64,000 nucleotides of DNA from Candidatus Eiseniibacteriota bacterium (GTDB lineage Bacteria; Joyebacterota; Joyebacteria; Joyebacterales; Joyebacteraceae), in NCBI GenBank assembly GCA_030622115.1, contig JAUXGN010000006.1, positions 20,909-84,908 of the forward strand. Reading direction: 5' to 3'. Position 1 is the stretch's first letter; each line of letters begins with the position of its first letter. The notes beneath the pieces are model-generated. The model did no database searches, was not told the origin of the DNA, and was given only the letters and a program-made list of their open reading frames with translations. This document shows, piece by piece, positions 33,701 through 43,036 of the stretch. The translations under genes were made by a program, and so were the position numbers.

Positions 33701-35788
33701 GAGAACTGGACCAGCGACATAACAGGCGGCTACTTCGATGATCCGGGCTATGGCTCCGCCGCTGCAGATCTCAATGGGGACGGGACGCTGGACATCGCCT
33801 CGGTTACGCTTTCAGTGGCACGCCTTGTGGTCCACAGTGCTTCTGATGATGGGGACTTGCTCGGTCAATCCACTCCAGGTGAGATCGGAGCCGGCAGCAA
33901 TGTGGCGATTGGCGATCTGGATGGCGATGGTGAGCTGGATGTCGTGGTTGCGGGACACAATCGCATCGATGTCTTCAACTACTCGTCTGGCGTCTTCTCG
34001 GCGCCGGAGTGGTCGAAGACATTGCCCGCATACATTGTGGAGGGGACGCAGCCCCTTATCGGCGACATCGACGGAGGATCAGACTCAGAGATCGTGGTCG
34101 CCACGTCGGATGGAGGTGATCACCGTCTATGGATTCTCAAGGCTACAGCTGGTGCTGACACGCTTGAACTTATGACGGAGCCCATCTGGCTGCCCGGCAA
34201 GTATGCAACCGGAGCAATCTGCGATCTGAACGCAGACGGATACGCCGAGATCGTGTTCACAACGGACGACGGCACGCTTCACGATCTCGAGTACTGGGAT
34301 GAGAGCAGCGGTAGGTTCGACTGGCCCATGCACAGGCATGACCCGCAACGGACGGGAGTCCACAGCCATCCCATGGGTGGGCCGCTTGCAGAGAGTGCGA
34401 CGTGGGTGGGTGAGATCAATGTGCACGGTGATGTGATAGTCGGGTCTGATGAGTCGCTCCGACTCCAACCGGGAACGGAGGTCCACTTCGCGCCGAGGTA
34501 TGATTCAGAAGGGGGAGGAGCCGACCTCGGCCTGAGCGAGATCATTGTGGATGGGTACATTGAGGCGGTTGGTGGGGAGGGTAGCGCCGGGATCACGCTC
34601 CTGTCGGATGGCAGCGCGGGATCGTGGTACGGACTGAGGTTGCGTTCGGGTAGCGCGTGTTCACTGAACCAGGTGACCTTCCTCGATGCCTACAAATCCG
34701 TATGGGCGGTTGATGCGGACCCGGTCCGGCTTGAGCGATGCTTCTTCCTGGACCAGCAGATGTTCGGCGTGCAGCTTCTTGACTGTGAGGGAGAAGCGGT
34801 CATCCGGGATTGCGGTATCGTGGACTGCGACATCGGGATCCAGTGCGAGGGAACGCAAGCAGAGCTCCTTTCGAACTCGATCAGCGAGGCCCACGGCTAC
34901 GGTATCAAGCTCATCGCCGATGGGGGATCGATCGCGACAGGCAACTCCGTGGCGGTCCGGTACGAGCCCGGTGTCGGCCTCACCCAACCCGCGGGAGTGC
35001 ACGTTGCTTCCGTTACAGCCACAGCGCCTGACCAGCTAGTCTTGGACGGCAACACGATTTCGATCGTTGATGACTGCGCTATCGGGATGTGGCTGTGCCA
35101 GACCACTAGCCAGCCCGTTATCGTAACCAGCAACATGCTGACTGCCTCCATCCAGGCCAGCAACACGGTCGGGATCAAGATCGCAAGGGCGTCGGTCGTG
35201 GCCCGTGAGAACGAACTCGATGGGTATAGGACGGCGTTCGATGTCGTCATGAAGTTCCCTCGCTTGGTTGATCTTGGGAATAACACTGGCTCGGACGGCC
35301 TCAACTGCACAGACGACCGGTGTGTCTACAATGTCCACGCAGTGGGTTGGGTGCAGCCGTCGCATGTCTACGCTCAGAACAACTGGTGGGGTACGGCCGC
35401 GCCTTCTCCTACGAGGTTCTATGCTCACAACACCAACGTGCACTGGGAGCCGCACCTGACTGAGGACCCCCGGGAGGGTCGCGGAGGCGACCGAGAGTTG
35501 GAAGGGGTTCGCGAGGTCTACTTGAATCAGAACTCGCCCAATCCCTTCAATCCGACAACGACGATCGCGTTCGGGCTTCCGGAGGCTGGGCCCGTTACGC
35601 TTCGAGTCTACGATCTGGCAGGCAGACTGGTGCGAACTCTGCTGGCTGAGACCGCGGACGCGGGTGACCACCAGGTCGTTTGGGACGGAGCTGATGATCT
35701 CGGGCATCCGGCCGCATCCGGCGTCTATTTCTGCCGTCTCAAGGCAGGAAAGGTTCTCCTCCGGGCGAAACTCGTCCTTCTCAAGTAG
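30704..35788 (+). CDS. Secreted gingipain-type (C25) protease with FG-GAP repeats, beta-helix and sorting domain
   Basis: The product has 1694 residues from ATG 30704, with GAGGAGG 6 nt upstream. The order is: signal peptide (about 8-28); propeptide-like beta region (40-240); C25 catalytic domain (about 250-650) with His521 in HDHGW and Cys552 in SQACESG, matching the His-x(about 30)-Cys spacing of gingipains; CARDB-like domain (about 665-785); FG-GAP/VCBS repeats (about 800-1200) with DMDGDG, DLNGDG and DLDGDG calcium loops; right-handed beta-helix-like region (about 1230-1580); and a C-terminal domain from 1606 beginning NSPNPFNPTT and ending VYFCRLKAGK. The last is typical of type IX secretion cargo and FlgD-like Ig folds. 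The product is probably an exported surface cysteine protease. Confidence 0.87.
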   Translation: MVQDCYRMRWGSLAVLAAALLLAPAMAATGSPPEGWYSLLPGEDEPLAPSVVLVTEEAATTVVMIDILGMSLETVNEEGTDYSRISIPRYGCLSDSGLPELPVVPIVVAIPESDSIIVTLTVLDSVEITGVIPLPAPGYEIAYLEGGIPYLRSVFVVDESFYGRAEGGPYYPGSPVYGAGQGHLRAQAFSRVEIRPFQYEPASQVLKVLTRMRVTIEHAQSRGPRVCDVGPLTGVAAAALLGYDREPIPGARGGGGRSGNVTWCDDDNGCIDAAADYLIIYDDDEAICPTSADTLTHDGKKWLGRLANKRAIYDGFSVALLPVSGLPAPGDPLDDRIKGLITDLYESQTAANMGDGRLGFVLLVGDAYDDDQSAGIPMHNIPHFFGHAHGDHVSTDHWYACVVDTDGVADLTIGRLAPGDADELVTDTRKTVQYEPVDPSESWRSRAYLSCGFDSDQIGEHSGALTEIDSLAVILERHNYVASEQYCHLFPMPESAQRNAMRQANVDSFNLGRFLVVFHDHGWEVGHWTFMTQDTDSLLNYNMPSLVLSQACESGAVDNTLEDDDFDNTDSLAERLMHIDGTGQTGAIAFLGATESAYNKSLATYVVRMLLDSNRPMLGPAVDAAKAALFGILSWRKYGLVAHEFTLVGDPALDLLLSLDDGYTGLPDLVVRTDHVDVPRSGSYQDPIELRCEVTNESAVDIPTGALVELEFSVFDAEGQLHAVLRDTVDGLGSWSSWTATVTWDVGSEDVGNYDVAVMVDPDTTISEFREANNASTLMSPLSVSFERDGFPRALPDFHHAAALLVAELDQESEGDEILLYHHTGGSHTVEARDSDGIALWDFQHPGTGTAITPAVADMDGDGTQEVVVLLLGSADTMTDTCFVLDGREFPDPEEGRVLATVGVGTGCGSPMLGDIDPLDGHPEILIAADNGEGTCLSVWDVSSDPPDRRWCYPLGDFPENAMRRTATLANFTAAAGDVVMWTASMNPAQVICVGADGEENWTSDITGGYFDDPGYGSAAADLNGDGTLDIASVTLSVARLVVHSASDDGDLLGQSTPGEIGAGSNVAIGDLDGDGELDVVVAGHNRIDVFNYSSGVFSAPEWSKTLPAYIVEGTQPLIGDIDGGSDSEIVVATSDGGDHRLWILKATAGADTLELMTEPIWLPGKYATGAICDLNADGYAEIVFTTDDGTLHDLEYWDESSGRFDWPMHRHDPQRTGVHSHPMGGPLAESATWVGEINVHGDVIVGSDESLRLQPGTEVHFAPRYDSEGGGADLGLSEIIVDGYIEAVGGEGSAGITLLSDGSAGSWYGLRLRSGSACSLNQVTFLDAYKSVWAVDADPVRLERCFFLDQQMFGVQLLDCEGEAVIRDCGIVDCDIGIQCEGTQAELLSNSISEAHGYGIKLIADGGSIATGNSVAVRYEPGVGLTQPAGVHVASVTATAPDQLVLDGNTISIVDDCAIGMWLCQTTSQPVIVTSNMLTASIQASNTVGIKIARASVVARENELDGYRTAFDVVMKFPRLVDLGNNTGSDGLNCTDDRCVYNVHAVGWVQPSHVYAQNNWWGTAAPSPTRFYAHNTNVHWEPHLTEDPREGRGGDRELEGVREVYLNQNSPNPFNPTTTIAFGLPEAGPVTLRVYDLAGRLVRTLLAETADAGDHQVVWDGADDLGHPAASGVYFCRLKAGKVLLRAKLVLLK

Positions 35789-35823
35789 GCGCGTTCTTGT
35801 ATTTGGCAAGCAGAGGAGGTATG

Positions 35824-36381
35824 ATGAAAACACGAGCAATACGATCCTGCAGGCTTCTTGCTGGTGCAGCTCTTGCCGTGCTCATGTTGGTTCCTTGCAC
35901 GGTCGGTGCGATCTCTGCAACTGTCGAGCTGGTTGAGGCCGCGATTATCCATGACCCCGAGTGTGCGGGTCGAGCGAGGCTACTGCTGCGCTTCGAGATG
36001 CCAGACGAGCTTACATCCGGAGTGGTCGATATGGCCGTCGCCACTCTGGATATCCAGACGTCTCAGCAGGGCAACTCAGTCGTTCCTGCCGAGGCGCACG
36101 CGATTACGAGGTCGTGGGACTCGGAGACGGCCGCTTGGGATGAGGGGTGGGCAAGTGGGGATGGGAGCTGGAACGATGCCATGATGTGCTCCGGAGACGT
36201 GCGCTTCGGGCACAGTCCGGCGCTTGTGCTGGACGTGAGCGAACTCCTCGGTGAGCGTTCAAGGGCAAGGGCGATCGACTTCAGCATCGTGATTCTTGGT
36301 GTCTGTGATGCATTCCTCATGCCTGCTGATGTGACGATTGCTGGTGGCCATGTCTCGTTGGACTACTCAATCGTCGAGTGA
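35824..36381 (+). CDS. Small exported protein, DNRLRE-like
   Basis: The product has 185 residues. The start is ATG 35824, 4 nt after AGGAGG (35814-35819); the ATG at 35821 is too close. A signal peptide is clear (LLAGAALAVLMLVPCTVGA). The mature part has beta-strand character; SWDSETAAWDEGWASG resembles the WxExTVTW signature of DNRLRE-type beta-sandwich domains (weak similarity). It has no C-terminal sorting domain. It sits 35 nt after the giant protease and is probably co-transcribed and exported. Confidence 0.6.
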   Translation: MKTRAIRSCRLLAGAALAVLMLVPCTVGAISATVELVEAAIIHDPECAGRARLLLRFEMPDELTSGVVDMAVATLDIQTSQQGNSVVPAEAHAITRSWDSETAAWDEGWASGDGSWNDAMMCSGDVRFGHSPALVLDVSELLGERSRARAIDFSIVILGVCDAFLMPADVTIAGGHVSLDYSIVE

Positions 36382-36427
36382 TTGAGGCGGTCGTGCCGTG
36401 CAACCGCGGTTCCTTCTGGGAGGTTCT

Positions 36428-37381
36428 ATGTCATTCCAAATGAGAGTCTTATGCGTGGTTGTGCTTGCGATCTTCGCCGCTGGGGCTGGTTCCGCCCAGG
36501 GTGTGTCGATCGGTTGGACCCTCATGCCTGAGTGGGCCCCGCCCATCGACGGCTCTTGGCCGGGCGGAGCCGATCTGGATGGTGATGGTGACATCGATCT
36601 CTTGGTGAGCCAGTCCTACAGTGGCCTGAGAAACGACGGTGGGTGTCTCGTGGGCCCATGGAGCAGCAACCCCGGCTGGTGCGATGGTCTCCCTGGATCC
36701 GGTGAGTGTACTGGTCCCGAGCTCGAACTTGCGGATCTCGATGGAGATGGGGATGCTGACCTTCTTGTCGGCTGTTTCTATGGGAGCATCCTGTTCTTCG
36801 AGAACACCGGTACAGAGGTGGAGCCGGAGTGGACCCGGAACGATGACTACTTCCATACCACCTTCTCGAATTTTCGAGCACCGGCGGCGGCCGATCTTGA
36901 CGGGGACGGGGATCTCGACATCGTATCCGGAGTCTCCGCCGGAGCATCGCACCTCATCGTGTACTGGAATGAAGGAACGCCCGACAACCCCGTCTGGGTT
37001 GAGGACCGCGACTTCTTCTCATCGCTCACGCCGGTGGGGACCTCGGTCGAGCCGAACTTTGCGGACATCGACCAGGATGGTGATCTGGATCTGGTCGCGT
37101 TTCCCATTGGCCATGACAATGCGCCGCCCAACGTGTACGAGAACATCGGCAGCGCAATGAGCCCGATGTGGATGGAGAACCCGGGGCTCTTGTCAGGAGT
37201 CGATCCTGTGCACTCGTACTACGGTGCGGTTCTGCACGACCTGGACTGTGATGGCCGTCCGGATCTTCTGATGTTCGTGATCGACGAGGGTGCGTACGAC
37301 GTACGGTGCTATCGGAACGATGGTCCTATGACCCCGGTCCAGCCGACGAGCTGGGGTGTGATTAAGGCGATGTACCGCTAG
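36428..37381 (+). CDS. Exported FG-GAP/VCBS repeat protein
   Basis: The product has 317 residues from ATG 36428, with GGGAGGT just upstream. A signal peptide (VLCVVVLAIFAAGAGSAQG) is followed by about five FG-GAP-type blades, each with a calcium-binding loop: DLDGDGDIDLL, DLDGDGDADLL, DLDGDGDLDIV, DIDQDGDLDLV and DLDCDGRPDLL. This suggests a small extracellular beta-propeller, probably for adhesion or binding. It lacks the SPNPFNP sorting domain of the upstream protease. A strong hairpin follows the gene. Confidence 0.8.
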   Translation: MSFQMRVLCVVVLAIFAAGAGSAQGVSIGWTLMPEWAPPIDGSWPGGADLDGDGDIDLLVSQSYSGLRNDGGCLVGPWSSNPGWCDGLPGSGECTGPELELADLDGDGDADLLVGCFYGSILFFENTGTEVEPEWTRNDDYFHTTFSNFRAPAAADLDGDGDLDIVSGVSAGASHLIVYWNEGTPDNPVWVEDRDFFSSLTPVGTSVEPNFADIDQDGDLDLVAFPIGHDNAPPNVYENIGSAMSPMWMENPGLLSGVDPVHSYYGAVLHDLDCDGRPDLLMFVIDEGAYDVRCYRNDGPMTPVQPTSWGVIKAMYR

Positions 37382-37448
37382 CATGGGACAGCCGGTGTGT
37401 GCAGTCCGGCTTGATGTCTGGATTCGCGCTTCTGCATCTGCTTCCCCG

Positions 37449-37479
37449 GCCGTCGGGGGCTTCTGAGGCTCCCGACGGC
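37449..37479 (+). terminator. Strong hairpin after the FG-GAP gene
   Basis: GCCGTCGGG (37449-37457) pairs with CCCGACGGC (37471-37479), a 9-bp GC-rich stem. The following tggttcttc is only weakly T-rich. It marks the end of the secreted-protein cluster; the remaining 37382-37579 bases show no gene. Confidence 0.5.
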
Positions 37480-37579
37480 TTGGTTCTTCATCGACTGGCA
37501 GTCGGTCCAGGGGCCTTTCTTGCGCGGCTGGGTGGGTCAGCATGTACCCATGCGTTCCCTTAGGGGTATGACTTGTTGC

Positions 37580-37607
37580 TTGACATCTCAGCCTTCAACC
37601 GTATAGT
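37580..37607 (+). promoter_or_regulatory. Promoter of rplU-rpmA
   Basis: A perfect TTGACA (37580-37585) and TATAGT (37602-37607) are spaced 16 bp. Transcription would begin near 37614, about 50 nt before rplU. Confidence 0.75.
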
Positions 37608-37666
37608 ATAAGGGTTTGTACAAATGAGCGTTGAAGCAGCCGGCAGATGAAGAAGCAGGAGGATGC

Positions 37667-37987
37667 GTGGACTACGCAATTGTCAGAACCGGAGGGATCC
37701 AGTTCAAAGTCTCCCAGGGGGACAAGATCCGCGTTCCCAGCCTCCACGGCGAGGTTGGCGAGAACGTCAAGATCGAAGATGTTCTGGCTCTCAGTATGAG
37801 CGGTGAACTGACCGTTGGTGCGCCTACGATCGACGGTGCGAGTGTGTCGGCCGAGATCGCCGGTCATGGTCGTGCCAAGAAGATCATCGTCTACAAGAAG
37901 AAGCGCAGGAAGGGCTACCAGCGGAAGAACGGACATCGACAGGGCTACACGGAACTGAGTATCACCAGGATCGCGACCAAGAACTAG
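37667..37987 (+). CDS. rplU: 50S ribosomal protein L21
   Basis: The product has 106 residues from GTG 37667, with AGGAGG at 37657-37662. An open extension to 37631 lies in the leader and was rejected. YAIVRTGGIQFKVSQGDKI is the bL21 N-terminus, and KIIVYKKKRRKGYQRKNGHRQ is the conserved basic rRNA-binding segment, followed by the expected RQGYTELSI end. It pairs with rpmA in the usual rplU-rpmA order. Confidence 0.96.
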   Translation: MDYAIVRTGGIQFKVSQGDKIRVPSLHGEVGENVKIEDVLALSMSGELTVGAPTIDGASVSAEIAGHGRAKKIIVYKKKRRKGYQRKNGHRQGYTELSITRIATKN

Positions 37988-38029
37988 AGCAGGGCGGGCA
38001 AGCGTGCCCGGCGACGGAGGATTCCAGGA

Positions 38030-38278
38030 ATGGCACATAAGAAAGGCGTCGGGAGTTCGCGGAACGGCCGCGATTCCAACGCGAAGCGATTGGGAATCAA
38101 GCGCTCCGGTGGCCAGTTCGTGCGAGCCGGAACGATCATTCTCAAGCAGCGCGGAACGAAGTTTTATCCCGGCGAGAACGTTGGCAAGGGAGGGGACGAC
38201 ACACTGTTTGCTCTCACGGATGGTCTCGTCACGTTCCAGCGTTGGGGCAAGAACAGGAAGCGCGTGAGCGTGCAGTAG
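38030..38278 (+). CDS. rpmA: 50S ribosomal protein L27
   Basis: The product has 82 residues. [21 protein letters not shown] is cut here to its core: the N-terminal AHKKG and NGRDSN motifs are diagnostic for bL27, whose tail reaches the peptidyl transferase centre. [19 protein letters not shown] follows. No N-terminal cleavable extension, as seen in Firmicutes, is present. The GTPase gene obgE that often follows is absent; a terminator closes the pair. Confidence 0.96.
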   Translation: MAHKKGVGSSRNGRDSNAKRLGIKRSGGQFVRAGTIILKQRGTKFYPGENVGKGGDDTLFALTDGLVTFQRWGKNRKRVSVQ

Positions 38279-38412
38279 TTCCGGAAGTGCTTAAGCAAGG
38301 TGGGCTTCCCGGTGCAACACGAAGATGCCGGCCGCGACGAGGGTGGGCAATCGGTGGAAGACGAGGACGGACGAGCGTCCAGCATTCGTTCGTGCAAGGT
38401 ATGTAATTCCGA

Positions 38413-38458
38413 AGAGGTGTTCTCTCGGGCAGTACTGATCCCGTGAAGACACCTCTTT
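38413..38458 (+). terminator. Rho-independent terminator after rpmA
   Basis: AGAGGTGT (38413-38420) pairs with ACACCTCT (38449-38456), with an inner CGGG/CCCG pairing and a short T run. It lies 134 nt after rpmA; the bases between (38279-38412) hold no recognisable gene. Confidence 0.65.
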
Positions 38459-38479
38459 GTTGTGCAGAGGAGAGAGACG

Positions 38480-39133
38480 ATGAAGATCAAGTGGTTGGGC
38501 CACTCTTCTTTCCTGATCGAGTCGAAGGACGGAACGAAGGTGATGACCGATCCGTTTGAGTCGGGTTCGTACGATGGCGCCGTCGGATATGCTCCGATCA
38601 CGGACTCGGCCGATGTTATCACGGTGAGTCACGACCATGCCGATCATAACGCCGTAGACGGAATCGCGGGGAATCCCGAGATAATCCGTGGCGGTGAGGA
38701 TACGACGATCAAGGGCGTGGTGGTGCGGGGCGTTGGGACGTTCCATGACGAGTGCAAGGGGCAGGAGCGTGGGCGCAATATCGTCCATATCATCGATGTG
38801 GATGGCCTCAAGGTGGGTCATCTGGGGGACTTGGGTCACCTTCTCTCGGACGATGAGGCTCGGGCCGTGGGTCAGGTGGATGTGTTGCTGGCGCCGGTCG
38901 GCGGCTACTACACCATAGGTCCCGAGGAAGCAAGGGATGTAGCCGAGAAGCTGGGGGCCAGGATCGTGATACCGATGCACTACAAGACGGAGGATCTCGG
39001 TTTCCCCATTCAGCCTGTCGATGACTTCCTGAAGCTGATGGAACAAGTCGAGCGAGTCGAGGCGACGAGCATTGAGGTGGACAAGGACGATCTTCCGGAA
39101 GAGCGCAAGGTGATCGTTCTGGAGTATCAGTAG
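38480..39133 (+). CDS. Metallo-beta-lactamase fold hydrolase, UPF0173 family
   Basis: The product has 217 residues from ATG 38480, with GGAGAGAGACG upstream. MKIKWLGHSSF is the family N-terminus. The HxHxDH metal motif is SHDHADHN near residues 50-57. Further metal ligands are in VGHLGDLGH and the terminal VIPMHYKT. This resembles the UlaG/UPF0173 hydrolases of the metallo-beta-lactamase superfamily; the substrate is unknown. It lies 28 nt before kdsB and may share its transcript. Confidence 0.85.
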   Translation: MKIKWLGHSSFLIESKDGTKVMTDPFESGSYDGAVGYAPITDSADVITVSHDHADHNAVDGIAGNPEIIRGGEDTTIKGVVVRGVGTFHDECKGQERGRNIVHIIDVDGLKVGHLGDLGHLLSDDEARAVGQVDVLLAPVGGYYTIGPEEARDVAEKLGARIVIPMHYKTEDLGFPIQPVDDFLKLMEQVERVEATSIEVDKDDLPEERKVIVLEYQ

Positions 39134-39161
39134 CTTCACTCTTCTGGAACAGAGGGATGCG

Positions 39162-39920
39162 ATGGCGAGTGAGAAGGTGCTGGGAGTCATCCCGTGTCGA
39201 CTTGAATCCTCCCGTTTCCCGGGGAAGGCGCTGAGTCCCATAGCCGGCGATCCCCTCATTGTGCACGTTCTAAGAAGGTTCTCGGAAGCTCAATCGGTCG
39301 ATCGTGTTGTAGTCGCGACCGACAGTGACGAAGTTGCACGCATCGTGACATCCGCCGGTGGCAGTGTCGTCATGGTCACAGAGGAGTGTTCCTGCGGCAC
39401 GGATCGAGTCGCGGCTGCTGCAGCTTCGAGCACCGCGGAGATCGTCGTAAACCTCCAGGGAGACCAGCCCCTCATTGAACCCGATGACATTGACCGCGTC
39501 GTTGCTCTCCTCTCAGACGGGTTCGACATCACGACAATGGCATACGGTGAGGACGACATCGACGGCTACAGGAGCCCCGACGTCGTCAAGGTAGTCAGAA
39601 GCGCTGAAGGGCGTGCCCTCTACTTCTCGAGGGCTCCTATTCCATTCCTGAACACCCCCGAAGAGAGCAGTTCGCGAGCCGCTGCAGGCCCCGGAAAGCG
39701 GTTGTATCTCCATCACGTTGGGATATACTGCTTCCGGCGCCAAGCGCTTGAGAGGTTTTCTTCTCTTGCCACCGGACGACTCGAGGCAAGGGAGAATCTC
39801 GAACAACTCCGTGCGCTGGAAGATGGGATGTCGATCGGTGTAGTTGTGAGCGAGCGGAAGACGCCCAGCGTCGATCGACCGTCCGACATCGCTCTGGTAG
39901 AGCGATTGTTCGAAGCCTGA
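39162..39920 (+). CDS. kdsB: 3-deoxy-manno-octulosonate cytidylyltransferase
   Basis: It activates Kdo as CMP-Kdo for lipopolysaccharide core synthesis. The product has 252 residues. VIPCRLESSRFPGKAL is the nucleotidyltransferase signature, and VVNLQGDQPLIEP carries the metal-coordinating aspartate region. HHVGIYCFRRQALERF and LEQLRALE follow as in KdsB. With kdsA, kdsC and kdsD downstream, the whole Kdo route from ribulose 5-phosphate to CMP-Kdo is encoded within 5 kb, interrupted only by pyrG, which makes the CTP used here. Confidence 0.94.
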   Translation: MASEKVLGVIPCRLESSRFPGKALSPIAGDPLIVHVLRRFSEAQSVDRVVVATDSDEVARIVTSAGGSVVMVTEECSCGTDRVAAAAASSTAEIVVNLQGDQPLIEPDDIDRVVALLSDGFDITTMAYGEDDIDGYRSPDVVKVVRSAEGRALYFSRAPIPFLNTPEESSSRAAAGPGKRLYLHHVGIYCFRRQALERFSSLATGRLEARENLEQLRALEDGMSIGVVVSERKTPSVDRPSDIALVERLFEA

Positions 39921-39923
39921 TGA

Positions 39924-41600
<1,677 letters not shown>

Positions 41601-42428
41601 ATGGCCGACAACCCGGTCGCCATCGGTGGAGTGGAGATAGGTCGTGGGCGCCCTCTGGCTCTGATAGCGGGGCCGTGCGCGCTGGAGAGCGAGAAGATGG
41701 CTCTGCTTGTTGCAGAAGCGCTCGTCGGCATCGGGGAGCGCCTGGGGATTGGTATCATCTTCAAGTCGTCGTATCTCAAGGACAACAGGATGTCCCACGG
41801 TTCGTACGCCGGACCAGGACTCGATGAGGGGTTGGCCATTCTCTCGCGAGTGAAGGAAGAGACTGGTCTTGCCCTGATCACGGATATTCACACTGCGGAG
41901 GAGGCGCCCAGAGCGGCGGAGGTGGTGGACGCGCTGCAGATCCCGGCGTTCCTGTGCAGGCAGACCAGGCTCCTTGAGGCGGCCGCGCTGGCAGGCAAGC
42001 CCCTGAACATCAAGAAGGGACAGTTCATGGCGCCGGAGGATATGGGGAAGGTGGCCGGGAAGGCGGTGGCGGCGGGAAACCCGAGGGTACTTCTGACTGA
42101 GCGCGGTGTGTCGTTTGGATATCACAATCTCGTTGTTGACATGCGGGCAGTGCCGATAATGCAGAGTCTGGGCTACCCGGTCGTGTTCGACGCGACGCAC
42201 AGTGTTCAGCTCCCGGGAGCGGCGGGAGGAGTGTCCGGCGGGCAGCCCGAGTTCGTGCCTGTGTTGGCCAAGGCAGCCTGCGCGGCTGGGTGCGACGCCC
42301 TCTTCATTGAGACCCACCCGGATCCGCCCTCGGCACTTTCCGACGCGCAATCGATGATCTCCCTGGCTGAGTTGCCGGGGATGCTGGAAGGTGTGCTCGC
42401 TGTGGCACGTGCTGTTCGAACCGGCTAG
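41601..42428 (+). CDS. kdsA: 3-deoxy-8-phosphooctulonate synthase (Kdo-8-phosphate synthase)
   Basis: It condenses arabinose 5-phosphate with phosphoenolpyruvate to give Kdo-8-phosphate. The product has 275 residues. LIAGPCALES, FKSSYLKDNRMS and ITDIHTAEEA are standard KdsA segments. LNIKKGQFMAPEDM and VVFDATHSVQLPG follow. Cysteines in DALQIPAFLCRQTRL and the early GPCALE raise the question of metal-dependent versus metal-independent class; I cannot decide it. The ATG abuts the pyrG stop, with GGAGGAGG upstream. Confidence 0.95.
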   Translation: MADNPVAIGGVEIGRGRPLALIAGPCALESEKMALLVAEALVGIGERLGIGIIFKSSYLKDNRMSHGSYAGPGLDEGLAILSRVKEETGLALITDIHTAEEAPRAAEVVDALQIPAFLCRQTRLLEAAALAGKPLNIKKGQFMAPEDMGKVAGKAVAAGNPRVLLTERGVSFGYHNLVVDMRAVPIMQSLGYPVVFDATHSVQLPGAAGGVSGGQPEFVPVLAKAACAAGCDALFIETHPDPPSALSDAQSMISLAELPGMLEGVLAVARAVRTG

Positions 42429-42434
42429 GGGGTA

Positions 42435-42974
42435 GTGTTGATCACGCCTGAGCGTTCCGCTGCAGAGAGAATCCGGGTGCTTGTTCTCGATATCGATGGT
42501 GTGTTGACGAGACCCGAGCTCGTTCTCGGAAAGGATGGAGAGGAGCTGAAGGTCTTCTCGGTGAGGGACGGTGTGGCGATCAAGTTCGCGCAGCACGCGG
42601 GAATTGATGTAGCTTTCCTGTCCGCGCGAGCGTCATCGATCGTTGAGCACAGGGCGACGATGCTGGGCGTGACTGAAGTGTACCAGGGAGAGCACGCGAA
42701 GCTGTCCCGTGTTCGGAAGATAGCGGAGGAGCACGGGATCGGCCTCGACGCCATAGCCTATATCGGGGACGACATCGTGGACATTGAACCGTTGAAGGCA
42801 GTCGGAGTCGGTGTCGCGGTCGCGGACGCGTGTCCCGATGTCCTCGCGGTCGTGTCCCACGTGACAGAGGCGCTCGGTGGGCGGGGCGCTGTCAGAGAAA
42901 CGGTAGAGGCGATTCTCAAGATACGTGGCGATTGGGAGACCATCGTCAAGGACTATATCGCGAACGCCGGTTGA
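42435..42974 (+). CDS. kdsC: Kdo-8-phosphate phosphatase (HAD superfamily)
   Basis: It removes phosphate from Kdo-8-phosphate. The product has 179 residues, starting at GTG 42435 (or TTG 42438). The HAD catalytic motif is VLDIDGVLTRP, and motif II/III regions are VAFLSARASS and YIGDDIVDIEPL. It lacks a cap domain, as the tetrameric KdsC type does. It lies between kdsA and kdsD, completing the consecutive Kdo steps. Confidence 0.93.
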   Translation: MLITPERSAAERIRVLVLDIDGVLTRPELVLGKDGEELKVFSVRDGVAIKFAQHAGIDVAFLSARASSIVEHRATMLGVTEVYQGEHAKLSRVRKIAEEHGIGLDAIAYIGDDIVDIEPLKAVGVGVAVADACPDVLAVVSHVTEALGGRGAVRETVEAILKIRGDWETIVKDYIANAG

Positions 42975-43036
42975 TGGCCCGCGCCGAGCATGGGGTCCCG
43001 GAGGTTCAGGGGGCGCCGTTGCCGGAGGCGTACTGA

